A stretch of DNA of 9,449 bases from Actinomycetota bacterium (GTDB taxonomy: Bacteria > Actinomycetota > Thermoleophilia > Solirubrobacterales > Solirubrobacteraceae), in contig VAXS01000217.1 of NCBI GenBank assembly GCA_005883255.1, positions 1 through 9,449 on the forward strand, read 5' to 3'. Under the pieces are notes generated by a model, which made no database searches, was not told where the DNA came from, and was given only the letters and a program-made list of their open reading frames with translations. Below, in pieces: positions 1-6,424 of this stretch (position 1 is the first letter of the stretch; each line of letters starts with the position of its first letter). A program made the translations under genes and the position numbers.

Positions 1-270
1 CGCGACTGGGTCACGGCCGCCGGGTGGGCGAGCCTGGCGCTGGTGGCCAGCCTCACGTGGGAGATGCCCTGGTACGTGCTGTGGGCGCTTCCGTTCGCCG
101 CCCTCGGGACCAGCCTCCGGCTGCGCCGGGCCACGCTGTGGATGGGCGCCTTCCTGCTGATCAGCCTCGCCCCGCTCACCGGCTACGTGCTCGACGTCTC
201 CCACCTCGACCCCGGCGCCACCGGGGCCGGCAAGCAACAGATCGACGCCATCCACCGTTACATCCGCTGA
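1..270 (+). CDS. C-terminal fragment of an integral membrane protein, probably a polyprenyl-phosphate-dependent glycosyltransferase
   Basis: The frame is open from the first base and ends with TGA at 268-270, giving 89 visible residues; the start is outside the window. The fragment is hydrophobic, with membrane-type segments at about residues 3-20, 23-37 and 46-64, followed by a short polar tail. The string EMPWYVLWALPFAAL resembles the late transmembrane region of bacterial GT87 (DUF2029) and related GT-C membrane mannosyl/arabinosyl transferases, where a PWY-x2-W-x-lP motif recurs. Such enzymes transfer sugars from polyprenyl phosphate donors on the outer face of the membrane. The family call rests on this short motif and general character, because the catalytic loops are not in view. 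The gene converges on the M20 peptidase gene, and the two reading frames overlap by 13 bp with no room for a terminator between them. Confidence 0.6.
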   Translation, partial: RDWVTAAGWASLALVASLTWEMPWYVLWALPFAALGTSLRLRRATLWMGAFLLISLAPLTGYVLDVSHLDPGATGAGKQQIDAIHRYIR

Positions 271-1406
271 GGGAGCTCCAGCAGCGCGCCCAGGATCGCC
301 AGCGCCACCTCCGCGCGCTCGCGCAGCGTCGGCGCCAGCACGAACTCCTGGGGCGCGTGCGCCCCGCCCCCGCGGGGCCCGAGGCCGTCGATGGTCACGG
401 GCACGTGGACGGCGACGTGGCTGGCGTCGCTGGCGCCGCCCCGCTCCACCGGCACGATCGGCCGGCCCAGGGCGGCGCTCGCCCGCTCCAGCAGCTCGCC
501 GGTGGCCGCCCGGCTGTCCATCCCCGGCCAGCGGCGGACGAAGCCCGTCGCCAGCCGGGCGCCGCCCACTTCGTCGGGCACCGCGTCGGCCACTGCGTCG
601 AACGCGGCCTCGCGGTCGGCCCGCAGGTCGCAGTAGAGCTCGCCGCCGGCGGGGACGACGTTGAACGCCTCGCCGCTGCGCAGCACCGTGGGGACGGCCG
701 TCAGGCGCTCGGGCCCACCGGGGTCGTGGCAGGCCGCCACCGCCCGGGCCGCCTCGGCCAGCGCCAACAGGGCGTTGCGCCCCCGGTCCGGCGCGGAGCC
801 CGAGTGGGCGGAGGCGCCGGTCGCGCTCACGCGCAGGGTGCCCGCCGCCTTGCGGCGCACGACCACGCCCTCCTCGTCGCCCGGCCCGCGCTGCCCCGCC
901 TCGAAGCACAGGCAGGCGTCCCACCCCGCGAAGCGCTCGGCGTGCGCGAAGGGCGCCGTGCGCCACTCCTCGTCGCACACCAGCAGCAGCGCCGCCTCGG
1001 CGAAGGCCGCGCCGGCGGTCCGCGCCAGGAACGCGAACGCCCCCAGCCCCAGCACGACACCGCCCTTCATGTCCACCGCGCCGGAACCCACCAGCCGGTC
1101 GCCCACCCGCCGCAGCGGACGGTGCTCGTCGTGGCCGACGACCGTGTCCACGTGCCCGAGCAGCAGGAGTCGCCGCCGGCCGGTCCCCGAGAGCGTGGCC
1201 AGCAGGTCGGGCGCGTGCCCGGGCGACGAGCACTCCAGCCGCTCGATCCGGGCGGAGTCGGGCAGGAGGGCCGCGCACAGGGCCAGCGCCTCCTCCGCCC
1301 CGTGCCGGTCGCCCGACGGCGAGGAGACCGCGACCAGGGCCTCGAGCTCGCGCTCGGCGTGCCGGGCCAGCGCCTCCGCGGCGGGCCCGATCCAGTCGGC
1401 GCTCAC
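258..1406 (-). CDS. M20 family zinc metallopeptidase, glutamate carboxypeptidase (CPG2)-like
   Basis: The 382-residue protein has the full M20/M28-type di-zinc site: H85-x-D87 in LLLGHVDTV, bridging D112 in GSGAVDMKGG, catalytic E146 with metal ligand E147 in VCDEEW, E169 in CLCFEAG, and H350 in GGGAHAPQEF. H201 (SAHSG) lies in the dimerisation/lid domain at about residues 180-290. The family hydrolyses C-terminal glutamate or N-acyl amino acid bonds; the substrate cannot be read from sequence. No signal peptide is visible, so it is probably cytosolic. The start is GTG at 1406; codons further upstream in this frame run into the preceding phosphatase gene and give unrelated sequence. A GGAGG at 1412-1408 is only one base from GTG, too close for normal use. 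The start overlaps the stop of a 23-codon ORF (GTGA), so reinitiation may matter. The stop is TAA at 260-258. Confidence 0.88.
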   Translation of the reverse strand: MSADWIGPAAEALARHAERELEALVAVSSPSGDRHGAEEALALCAALLPDSARIERLECSSPGHAPDLLATLSGTGRRRLLLLGHVDTVVGHDEHRPLRRVGDRLVGSGAVDMKGGVVLGLGAFAFLARTAGAAFAEAALLLVCDEEWRTAPFAHAERFAGWDACLCFEAGQRGPGDEEGVVVRRKAAGTLRVSATGASAHSGSAPDRGRNALLALAEAARAVAACHDPGGPERLTAVPTVLRSGEAFNVVPAGGELYCDLRADREAAFDAVADAVPDEVGGARLATGFVRRWPGMDSRAATGELLERASAALGRPIVPVERGGASDASHVAVHVPVTIDGLGPRGGGAHAPQEFVLAPTLRERAEVALAILGALLELPQRM

Positions 1407-1474
1407 TCCTCCGCACCGCCCCGCGCCGCTCGGACGACGCTCGATCGAACGTCGTAAAGGTGGAGTACACCCAT
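1403..1474 (-). CDS. possible 23-codon bridging ORF between the phosphatase and M20 genes
   Basis: An ATG at 1474 shares its A with the TGA of the phosphatase gene (TGATG). The ORF runs 23 codons to a TGA that overlaps the GTG start of the M20 gene (GTGA at 1406-1403). The peptide begins MGVLHLYDVRSS and ends RAARGGAEE; it resembles nothing I know. There is no Shine-Dalgarno in front of its ATG, so translation would depend on ribosomes terminating on the phosphatase message. Its likely role, if real, is to carry ribosomes across the 67-bp gap to the M20 start, whose own GGAGG is too close to the start codon. The alternative is that this is a chance ORF in an untranslated spacer that holds a promoter and operator. 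Confidence 0.25.
   Translation of the reverse strand: MGVLHLYDVRSSVVRAARGGAEE
1434..1455. promoter_or_regulatory. 22-bp near-perfect palindrome upstream of the M20 gene
   Basis: The plus-strand left half is ACGACGCTCGA (1434-1444) and the right half is TCGAACGTCGT (1445-1455). The reverse complement of the right half matches the left half at 10 of 11 positions with no spacer. It lies 28-49 bases before the M20 GTG in a locally less GC-rich spacer. This form fits a dimeric repressor operator, but no regulator is encoded in view and no confident -10/-35 pair is seen beside it. It also falls inside the possible 23-codon ORF. Confidence 0.35.
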
Positions 1475-2085
1475 CAGCGCCCGGGGCGAGTCGTTCGACT
1501 CGCCCCGTTCGCGTCCGCGGCCTCGTTCCACAGCCAAAACACGGGCCGACCACGCTCGTAGCCCAGCACCGAAAGCGTGGCGGTCGAGAGAGCAAAGCGT
1601 CCGCCGTCCGCAGGCGCCAGCTCCAGCCACCGGGCAGCCAGGACGCGCAGGCAGTGGCCGTGACCGAAGAGGGCGACGTCGCCGCTGGAGGAGCGGATCT
1701 CGGCGATCACCCGATCCACCCGAGCGCCTACCGCGCCCGCGTCCTCACCCCCCGGACACCCATCCGCGAACAGGTACCACTCCGGACGCCCGGCCCGGAT
1801 CTCGGCCGTCGTCTTCCCCTCGTACTCCCCGTAGTCCCACTCCCGCAGGTCGTCGCGCGGCTGCACACGATCCCCCAGCCCGGCCAGCCGGCACGTGTCC
1901 AGCGCCCGCGACAGCGGGCTCGACAGCACCAGCGCGAAGCGCCGTCCCGCCAGCCGCCCCCGCAACGCCTCCGCCTGCCGCCGCCCCTCCGCGGTGAGCG
2001 GAAGATCGGTCACCCCCGTGTGCCGCCCGCTCCGGCTCCACTCCGTCTCGCCGTGCCGGACGAGCACGACCTCGGCGGCGGCCAC
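1474..2085 (-). CDS. histidine phosphatase superfamily enzyme (phosphoglycerate mutase-like; resembles acid phosphatase Rv3214 and SHB17-type sugar phosphatases)
   Basis: The 203-residue protein has the superfamily signature RHGETEW with catalytic H11, the phosphate-pocket R60 in SSPLSRALDT, the acid/base region LREWDYGEYEG (E82), and the second histidine H142 in FGHGHCLRV. The string SGRHTGVTDLPLT at residues 19-31 and the EWDYGEYEG block recall mycobacterial Rv3214, an acid phosphatase once annotated as gpm2. They also recall yeast SHB17, a sedoheptulose-1,7-bisphosphatase. That resemblance plus the pentose phosphate operon makes a sugar-phosphate phosphatase more likely than a glycolytic mutase, but the substrate is inferred. 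The start is GTG at 2085, three bases after the stop of the small zinc-finger gene and without a clear Shine-Dalgarno, so translation is probably coupled. The C-terminal 15 residues look poorly conserved and contain the hairpin at 1483-1506. Confidence 0.88.
   Translation of the reverse strand: MAAAEVVLVRHGETEWSRSGRHTGVTDLPLTAEGRRQAEALRGRLAGRRFALVLSSPLSRALDTCRLAGLGDRVQPRDDLREWDYGEYEGKTTAEIRAGRPEWYLFADGCPGGEDAGAVGARVDRVIAEIRSSSGDVALFGHGHCLRVLAARWLELAPADGGRFALSTATLSVLGYERGRPVFWLWNEAADANGASRTTRPGR
1483..1506 (-). other. strong 11-bp stem-loop at the 3' end of the phosphatase gene
   Basis: GGGGCGAGTCG (1483-1493) and CGACTCGCCCC (1496-1506) are perfect inverted repeats separated by two bases. 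In RNA this is at least a 10-bp stem with a four-base GAAC loop on the minus strand. It sits within the last codons of the phosphatase gene, 7 to 30 bases before its stop. No U-tract follows, so it is not a canonical intrinsic terminator. It could slow ribosomes, protect upstream mRNA from 3' decay, or reduce read-through into the M20 gene. Confidence 0.5.
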
Positions 2086-2088
2086 CGC

Positions 2089-2262
2089 TCAGGCGTCGGT
2101 GGCGTCGTAGGCGCCCTCGGCCACGAGGTCGCGCACGCGCTCGTCGTCGACGCCGAGGTCGCCGTGCTGGTCGTCCATGTGCCGGCGCACCTCGACCACG
2201 AGCTCCTCGTCGTCGGAGGCCGAGATGAGCTCCCCGCACACGTTGCACTCCACCACTCGCAT
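2089..2262 (-). CDS. 57-residue CCHH zinc-finger-like protein, DUF1059-like
   Basis: This small acidic protein starts MRVVECNVCGELI and ends AYDATDA. It has C6-x2-C9 and H28-x4-H33, a spacing that would fit one tetrahedral zinc site, followed by a short acidic helix-forming tail. It resembles the small DUF1059-type proteins common in high-GC actinobacteria, whose function is unknown; the family assignment is from memory and is moderate. The ATG at 2262 is well supported by GGAGG at 2275-2271 with 8 bases of spacing. Longer upstream starts in this frame would lie inside the glucokinase gene and give compositionally wrong sequence. It is 22 bp after the glucokinase stop and three bases before the phosphatase start, so it is an operon member. 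Its role could be regulatory or protein-binding, but nothing here shows which. Confidence 0.75.
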   Translation of the reverse strand: MRVVECNVCGELISASDDEELVVEVRRHMDDQHGDLGVDDERVRDLVAEGAYDATDA

Positions 2263-2284
2263 GGTCTCTCCCTCCGTATCCTCG

Positions 2285-3268
2285 TCAACTCGCGGCGGCG
2301 TGGACCGCCGCCGCCGACTCCTGGGCCGCGAGCAGCGCCGCGCCGTACACGCCGGCCCGGACCCCGTGGCGCGCCAGCCGGATCGTCGTGTGCTCGCCCA
2401 CGCCCGGCAGGACGTATCCGCGCGCCACCGCCCGCGCGGGCTCCAGGAGCAGGTCACCGGCGCTCGACATCCCGCCGCCCACCACTACCTCCTCGGGGTC
2501 GAAGACGTTGATCAGCGAGGCGATCCCGATGCCCAGCCGCTCCCCCACGAGCCGCACCAGCCCGATCGCCTCCTCGTCGCCCGCGTGCGCCGCCTCCACC
2601 ACGTCCACCCCGGTGACGTGGGCGCGCCGGGCCAGCGCGCTCGCCAGCGCGCCGTCCGAGCGCGCGCGCGCGGCGGCGTCGCCCAGGTGGTCGAGCGCGG
2701 TCCCCGCCGCCAGCGCCTCCAGCGAGCCGGGCTGCGGGAAGCGCGCCGCCGGCGCGGGCGCGCCGCGCTGGAGGTCCAGCCCGATCAGGATGTGGCCCAG
2801 CTCGGCGCCCGCCCCGGTGAGCCCGCGATAGACCCGCCCGTCCAGGATCAGTCCCCCGCCCACCCCGGTGCCCACCGTCAGCATCACCAGGTGACGGGTC
2901 ACCAGCCGCTCGCCGTCGTGGGCCTCGGCCAGCGCGGCCACGTTGGCGTCGTTGTCCACGAACACCGCGATCCCCAGCCGCTCGCCGAGCAGGTTGCGCA
3001 GCGGCACCCCGTGCAGCGGGACGTTGACGCCCGACTTGGCGGTGCCGGTGGCGAACTCGATCGCCGCCGGGACCCCGATGCCCGCGGCCTGCGTCCGATC
3101 GGTGCGGGCGTTCTCGACGGCGCCCGCCAGCTGGTCGACCAGCTCCTGGCTGGACCCCTTGCGGGTGGGCATCACCACCGAGTCCGACAGCTGCCCCTCG
3201 TCGAGCGTGGCCACCGCCACCTTCGTGCCCCCCACGTCGACGCCGACGAAGTGGCCGGGCAGCGTCAC
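2285..3268 (-). CDS. glk: ROK-family glucokinase lacking the zinc-site cysteines
   Basis: This 327-residue ROK kinase would phosphorylate glucose, or a related hexose, with ATP to glucose-6-phosphate, the substrate of the neighbouring Zwf. The ATP-phosphate motif DVGGTK is at residues 11-16, the catalytic aspartate is D107 in VDNDANV, the second phosphate motif is TVGTGVGGG (131-139), and the sugar-binding ELGHI holds E156 and H159. GGGM at 264-267 closes the adenosine site. The usual CxCGxxGCxE-type zinc motif after the histidine is replaced by a stretch from R168 to E184 with no cysteine (GAPAPAARFPQPGSLEA); the histidine and the glutamates remain. The start is GTG at 3268, with GGAGG at 3280-3276 and a 7-base spacer, overlapping the pgl stop as GTGA. 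Whether the true substrate is glucose is inferred from context. Confidence 0.88.
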   Translation of the reverse strand: MTLPGHFVGVDVGGTKVAVATLDEGQLSDSVVMPTRKGSSQELVDQLAGAVENARTDRTQAAGIGVPAAIEFATGTAKSGVNVPLHGVPLRNLLGERLGIAVFVDNDANVAALAEAHDGERLVTRHLVMLTVGTGVGGGLILDGRVYRGLTGAGAELGHILIGLDLQRGAPAPAARFPQPGSLEALAAGTALDHLGDAAARARSDGALASALARRAHVTGVDVVEAAHAGDEEAIGLVRLVGERLGIGIASLINVFDPEEVVVGGGMSSAGDLLLEPARAVARGYVLPGVGEHTTIRLARHGVRAGVYGAALLAAQESAAAVHAAAS

Positions 3269-3827
3269 GCCGCCCCCTCCAGTCGCTCGGCCGCCGGCGG
3301 GTCGAGCAGGACGGTGAGCGAGCCTGACGCCGGCGAGACCAGGCTGGCCGGGACGTCCGGGTCGGGGGCCTCGCCGAAGGCGCGGGCCACCGCCTCGGCC
3401 TTCGCCGCGCCGAGGCCACGTGGCCGTCGCCCCCCAGCCCCAGCAGCACCAGGTCCAGCGTCGGGACCTCGTCCCCGAACGCCTCCCGCAGCTGCTCCTC
3501 GTAGTCGTCGGCGCCCGCCGCCGGGCCCAGCTCGCCCTTCATGCGGTGGGCCACCGGCGGGCCCTCCTCCAGGGCGTCCAGCAGGGCCGCCTTCACCAGC
3601 GCGTAGTTGGAGCGCTCGTCGTCGGGCGGGACGCAGCGCTCGTCGCTCCACCACAGCGTGGTCGCCGACCAGTTGAGTCGCATGTCCGCCACACGCCGGT
3701 AGGCGCCCCGCGGAGTGGAGCCGCCGGTCACCGCGATGTGGTGGCCCGCGGCGGCGTGGCGGGCCAGGACCACGGCGGCCTCCGCGCCGGGATCGTCGTG
3801 CACCTGCACGTCCGCCCGCGGGCTCAC
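3265..3827 (-). pseudogene. pgl: 6-phosphogluconolactonase gene with an internal out-of-frame deletion
   Basis: Pgl hydrolyses 6-phosphoglucono-delta-lactone, the Zwf product. The gene starts at GTG 3827, overlapping the opcA stop as GTGA. About 139 N-terminal residues are normal: GGSTPRGAY at 35-43, SDERCVPPDDERSNY at 61-75, and LLGLGGDGH at 128-136 with the active-site D134 and H136. After GDGHVAS (near 3411) that frame becomes nonsense. The expected C-terminus is instead found immediately afterwards in another frame: AAKAEAVARAF, then PASLVSPASGSLTVLLDPPAAERL and the TGA at 3267-3265. The family's middle block (LFPG..., the proline/arginine ITLT segment and the FLV strand), about 55 residues, is missing. 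The 563-bp total is not a multiple of three, and about 160-170 bp appear lost. No full-length lactonase can be made from this sequence. It is a real lesion or an assembly error; the neighbouring genes are intact. Confidence 0.85.
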
Positions 3828-4879
3828 GCCACCATCGCCGCGGCCGCGTCCAGCGCGGGCCGGTAGGTCGGGTCGCGCAGCAGGGCCTGGCGCACGCCCT
3901 CGCCCAGGATCCCGGTCTCGCCCCGCGAGGCGCCCAGCACCGTCCAGCGCCACTCGCGTCCCTTGGGGTCCACCCGCCGGGCGCTCAGCCCGCCGGGTCC
4001 CCGGTCCAACGAGATCGACATCCCGGACGCCGTCTCGATCGTCACCCCGGCCAGCCCGGGCACGTGCTGCTGCTCGTTCGGCTCCAGCCGCACGGCCACC
4101 GCCCCGTGGCGCGCACGCAGCCGTCCCTCGTGGTGGTCGCGGACGTATGTCAGCGCGTCGGCCCGCCAGCCCAGCCGCGAGGCCAGCCACCCGCAGAACA
4201 GGGCGGCGGACGACAGCGACTCGGGCCGGTGGCGGACGGTGACCCCGCTGATCCGCCGCAGCTCGCCCCGCCACTGGGGCGGGTCGAACGTGGCGCACAC
4301 GCGCTCGCGCCAGGGCGTGGAGCGCAGCCAGGCCAGGTCCACGATGTAGACGCGCTGCGCCAGCTGCTCCACCCGCCCCAGGGCGGCGCGCACGTCCAGC
4401 TCCTCGACCGAGTCCAGCAGGACCACGTGCGAGAGCCGCAGCAGCGAGTCCACGGCCTCGTCGTGGCCGTGCGGGGACCACACCATCGTGATCAAGCCCT
4501 GGACCAGGATCGGGTCCACGACCGTGTCCAGCGCCCGGAGGTGCTGGGGACCGATCCGCAGCTCGGCGCCCTCGTGCATCACCGCCGGCGCGCCCGGCGC
4601 CGGGTCGTCGGCGTACTCCATCGACACCCGGGCGTCCATCGTGGTGCGTCCGGGCTCGACGGTGCAGAGGATCGTGCGCGAGGCGTGGTAGCGGCCCACG
4701 CGCTCCAGCCGGTTGGCGATCTCCCCGCGCCACTCGCGGTCCACCACCACCACCAGGTTGAGCACCCGCGCCGGCGCGTAGGCCGCGTCGGCGGCGTGTC
4801 GCTCGAACAGCAGGCGCCGGAACGCCTCCTCCACCGCCGAGGGGGTCGTGTCCTGCTCGCTCCAGACGTCCTCGGGCAT
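3824..4879 (-). CDS. opcA: glucose-6-phosphate dehydrogenase assembly protein OpcA
   Basis: This 351-residue protein matches the OpcA family, which binds glucose-6-phosphate dehydrogenase and is needed for its full oligomerisation and activity in cyanobacteria and actinobacteria. Recognisable stretches are ARVLNLVVVV at 37-46, GRYHASRTILCTVEP near 62-76, LRALDTVVDPILVQGLITMVWSPHG near 113-137, and LLDSVEEL near 153-160. There are no enzymatic motifs, and none is expected. The length is within the usual range, and no frame disruption is seen. The ATG at 4879 is nine bases after the zwf stop, with no clear Shine-Dalgarno, which suggests coupled translation with its partner. The stop overlaps the pgl start. 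Placement directly after zwf is the standard actinobacterial arrangement and supports the call strongly. Confidence 0.93.
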   Translation of the reverse strand: MPEDVWSEQDTTPSAVEEAFRRLLFERHAADAAYAPARVLNLVVVVDREWRGEIANRLERVGRYHASRTILCTVEPGRTTMDARVSMEYADDPAPGAPAVMHEGAELRIGPQHLRALDTVVDPILVQGLITMVWSPHGHDEAVDSLLRLSHVVLLDSVEELDVRAALGRVEQLAQRVYIVDLAWLRSTPWRERVCATFDPPQWRGELRRISGVTVRHRPESLSSAALFCGWLASRLGWRADALTYVRDHHEGRLRARHGAVAVRLEPNEQQHVPGLAGVTIETASGMSISLDRGPGGLSARRVDPKGREWRWTVLGASRGETGILGEGVRQALLRDPTYRPALDAAAAMVA

Positions 4880-4888
4880 GACCCGGGC

Positions 4889-6421
4889 TCAGAGGGGCCG
4901 CCACTGCGCGGCGTCTCGCAGCAGCGCGTTGGCCTCCTCGGGTCCCTGCGATCCCGCCGGGTACTGGGGCACCGGATCGTCGGTCTCCTGCCAGTACTGG
5001 AGGACCGGGTCCACCACCCGCCACAGCGCGTCGACCTCGTCGTTGCGGGTGAACAGCGTGGCGTCGCCGCGCATCGCGTCCAGGATCAGCCGCTCGTAGG
5101 CCTCGGGCGAGGCCGACAGGAACGACGTCCCGTAGTGGAACTCCATGTTCACCGGGCGGATCCGCATCCGCGCGCCGGGGATCTTGGCGCTCAGCGACAC
5201 CGTCACGCCCTCGTCGGGCTGGACCATGAGCACCAGCTCGTTGGGCTGCACGCCCAGCGAGCCCTGCGCCTGGAAGGCCAGGTACGGCACCGGCTTGAGC
5301 TGGATCGCGATCTCGGTGACCTTGCGGGCCAGCCGCTTGCCGGTGCGCAGGTAGAAGGGGACGCCCGCCCAGCGCCAGTTCGAGACCTCGAGGCGCAGCG
5401 CGGCGTAGGTCTCGGTCTTGGAGTCCTCGCGCACCCCCTTCTCCTCGAGATAGCCCGGGACCGGCTCGCCGCCCACCACCCCCGACGCGTACTGCCCGCG
5501 CACCGCCGTCTTCGGCACGTCCTCCACGCGCGGCGGCTGGATCGACTCGATCACCTTGACCTTCTCGTCGCGGACCTTGTCGGCGGGGAATCCCGCCGGC
5601 GGCTCCATGCCCACGTTGGCCAGCAGCTCCAGCATGTGGTTCTGGATCAGGTCGCGCAGCGCGCCCGCCTGGTCGTAGTAGCCCGCCCGCGTGCCGATCC
5701 CGATGTCCTCGGCCGCGGTGATCTGGACGTGGTCGATCGTGTTGCGGTTCCAGATCGGCTCGAACATCGTGTTGGCGAACCGGAAGGCCATGATGTTCTG
5801 GACCGTCTCCTTGCCCAGGTAGTGGTCGATGCGGAAGACCTGGGACTCGTCGAACACCTCGAGCACCCGGCGGTTGAGCTCGCGGGCCGACGCCAGGTCG
5901 CGCCCGAACGGCTTCTCGATCACCACCCGGGTCTCGGCGTGCTCGCAGTGCTGCAGCCTGGCCGTCCCCAGCTTCTCCACGATCACCGGGAAGAACTCCG
6001 GGGCCGTGGAGAGGTAGAAGATCCGGTTGAAGACGATCCCGGCCTCCTGGTCGTACTCGTCCAGCGCGGACGCCACCTTCGCGTAGGCCGCGTCGTCGTC
6101 GAACAGTCCCGGGATGTACTTGGCGTTCTCCAGCAGCTTCTCGAGCACGTCGGGGTCGGGCGGCGTGCGCGAGAACTTCTGGATCGCCTCGCGCATGTCG
6201 GCGCGGTAGTCCTCGTGCGCCTTCTCGGAGCGCGAGACGCCGATCAGGTTGAAGCGCTCGGGGAGGGAGCCGTCGTGGGCCAGGTTGTAGAGGGCGGGCA
6301 CCAGCTTGCGGTGCGAGAGGTCGCCGGTGGCCCCGAAGATCACCAGCGACGTCGGGTGGACCGGCAGCCGCTCCAGTCCCTCGGTGAGCGGGTTGGGCTG
6401 CTCGGCGACGGCGGTGGCCAC
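4889..6421 (-). CDS. zwf: glucose-6-phosphate 1-dehydrogenase
   Basis: Zwf oxidises glucose-6-phosphate to 6-phosphogluconolactone with NADP+ and is the entry enzyme of the oxidative pentose phosphate pathway. The 510-residue protein is full length. The N-terminal Rossmann motif is FGATGDL (29-35), the conserved EKPFGRD is at 169-175, and the substrate signature RIDHYLGKE is at 197-205 with D199, H200 and K204. The catalytic base is H262 in the NHM motif, spaced from D199 as in the Leuconostoc enzyme. The C-terminal beta-sheet domain runs to the end without interruption. The start is GTG at 6421. A perfect AAGGAGG at 6436-6430, inside the last codons of gnd, lies 8 bases upstream and fixes this start. 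The gap from the gnd stop is only three bases, so the two are cotranscribed. Confidence 0.97.
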   Translation of the reverse strand: MATAVAEQPNPLTEGLERLPVHPTSLVIFGATGDLSHRKLVPALYNLAHDGSLPERFNLIGVSRSEKAHEDYRADMREAIQKFSRTPPDPDVLEKLLENAKYIPGLFDDDAAYAKVASALDEYDQEAGIVFNRIFYLSTAPEFFPVIVEKLGTARLQHCEHAETRVVIEKPFGRDLASARELNRRVLEVFDESQVFRIDHYLGKETVQNIMAFRFANTMFEPIWNRNTIDHVQITAAEDIGIGTRAGYYDQAGALRDLIQNHMLELLANVGMEPPAGFPADKVRDEKVKVIESIQPPRVEDVPKTAVRGQYASGVVGGEPVPGYLEEKGVREDSKTETYAALRLEVSNWRWAGVPFYLRTGKRLARKVTEIAIQLKPVPYLAFQAQGSLGVQPNELVLMVQPDEGVTVSLSAKIPGARMRIRPVNMEFHYGTSFLSASPEAYERLILDAMRGDATLFTRNDEVDALWRVVDPVLQYWQETDDPVPQYPAGSQGPEEANALLRDAAQWRPL

Positions 6422-6424
6422 CGC

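Noticed and set aside
350..378. Adjacent GC-rich inverted repeats (GGGGCGC/GCGCCCC and GCCCCGC/GCGGGGC)
   Set aside because: They lie inside the M20 coding region at the conserved GPRGGGAHAP motif and are explained by G/C-ending codons; no terminator context.
24..1457. Plus-strand open frame opposite the M20 gene
   Set aside because: The M20 gene on the other strand has all metal ligands in order; this frame has no family features.
2177..3676. Long plus-strand open frame opposite glk and pgl
   Set aside because: The translation is low-complexity Arg/Ala/Pro sequence opposite a clear ROK kinase, so it is a shadow.
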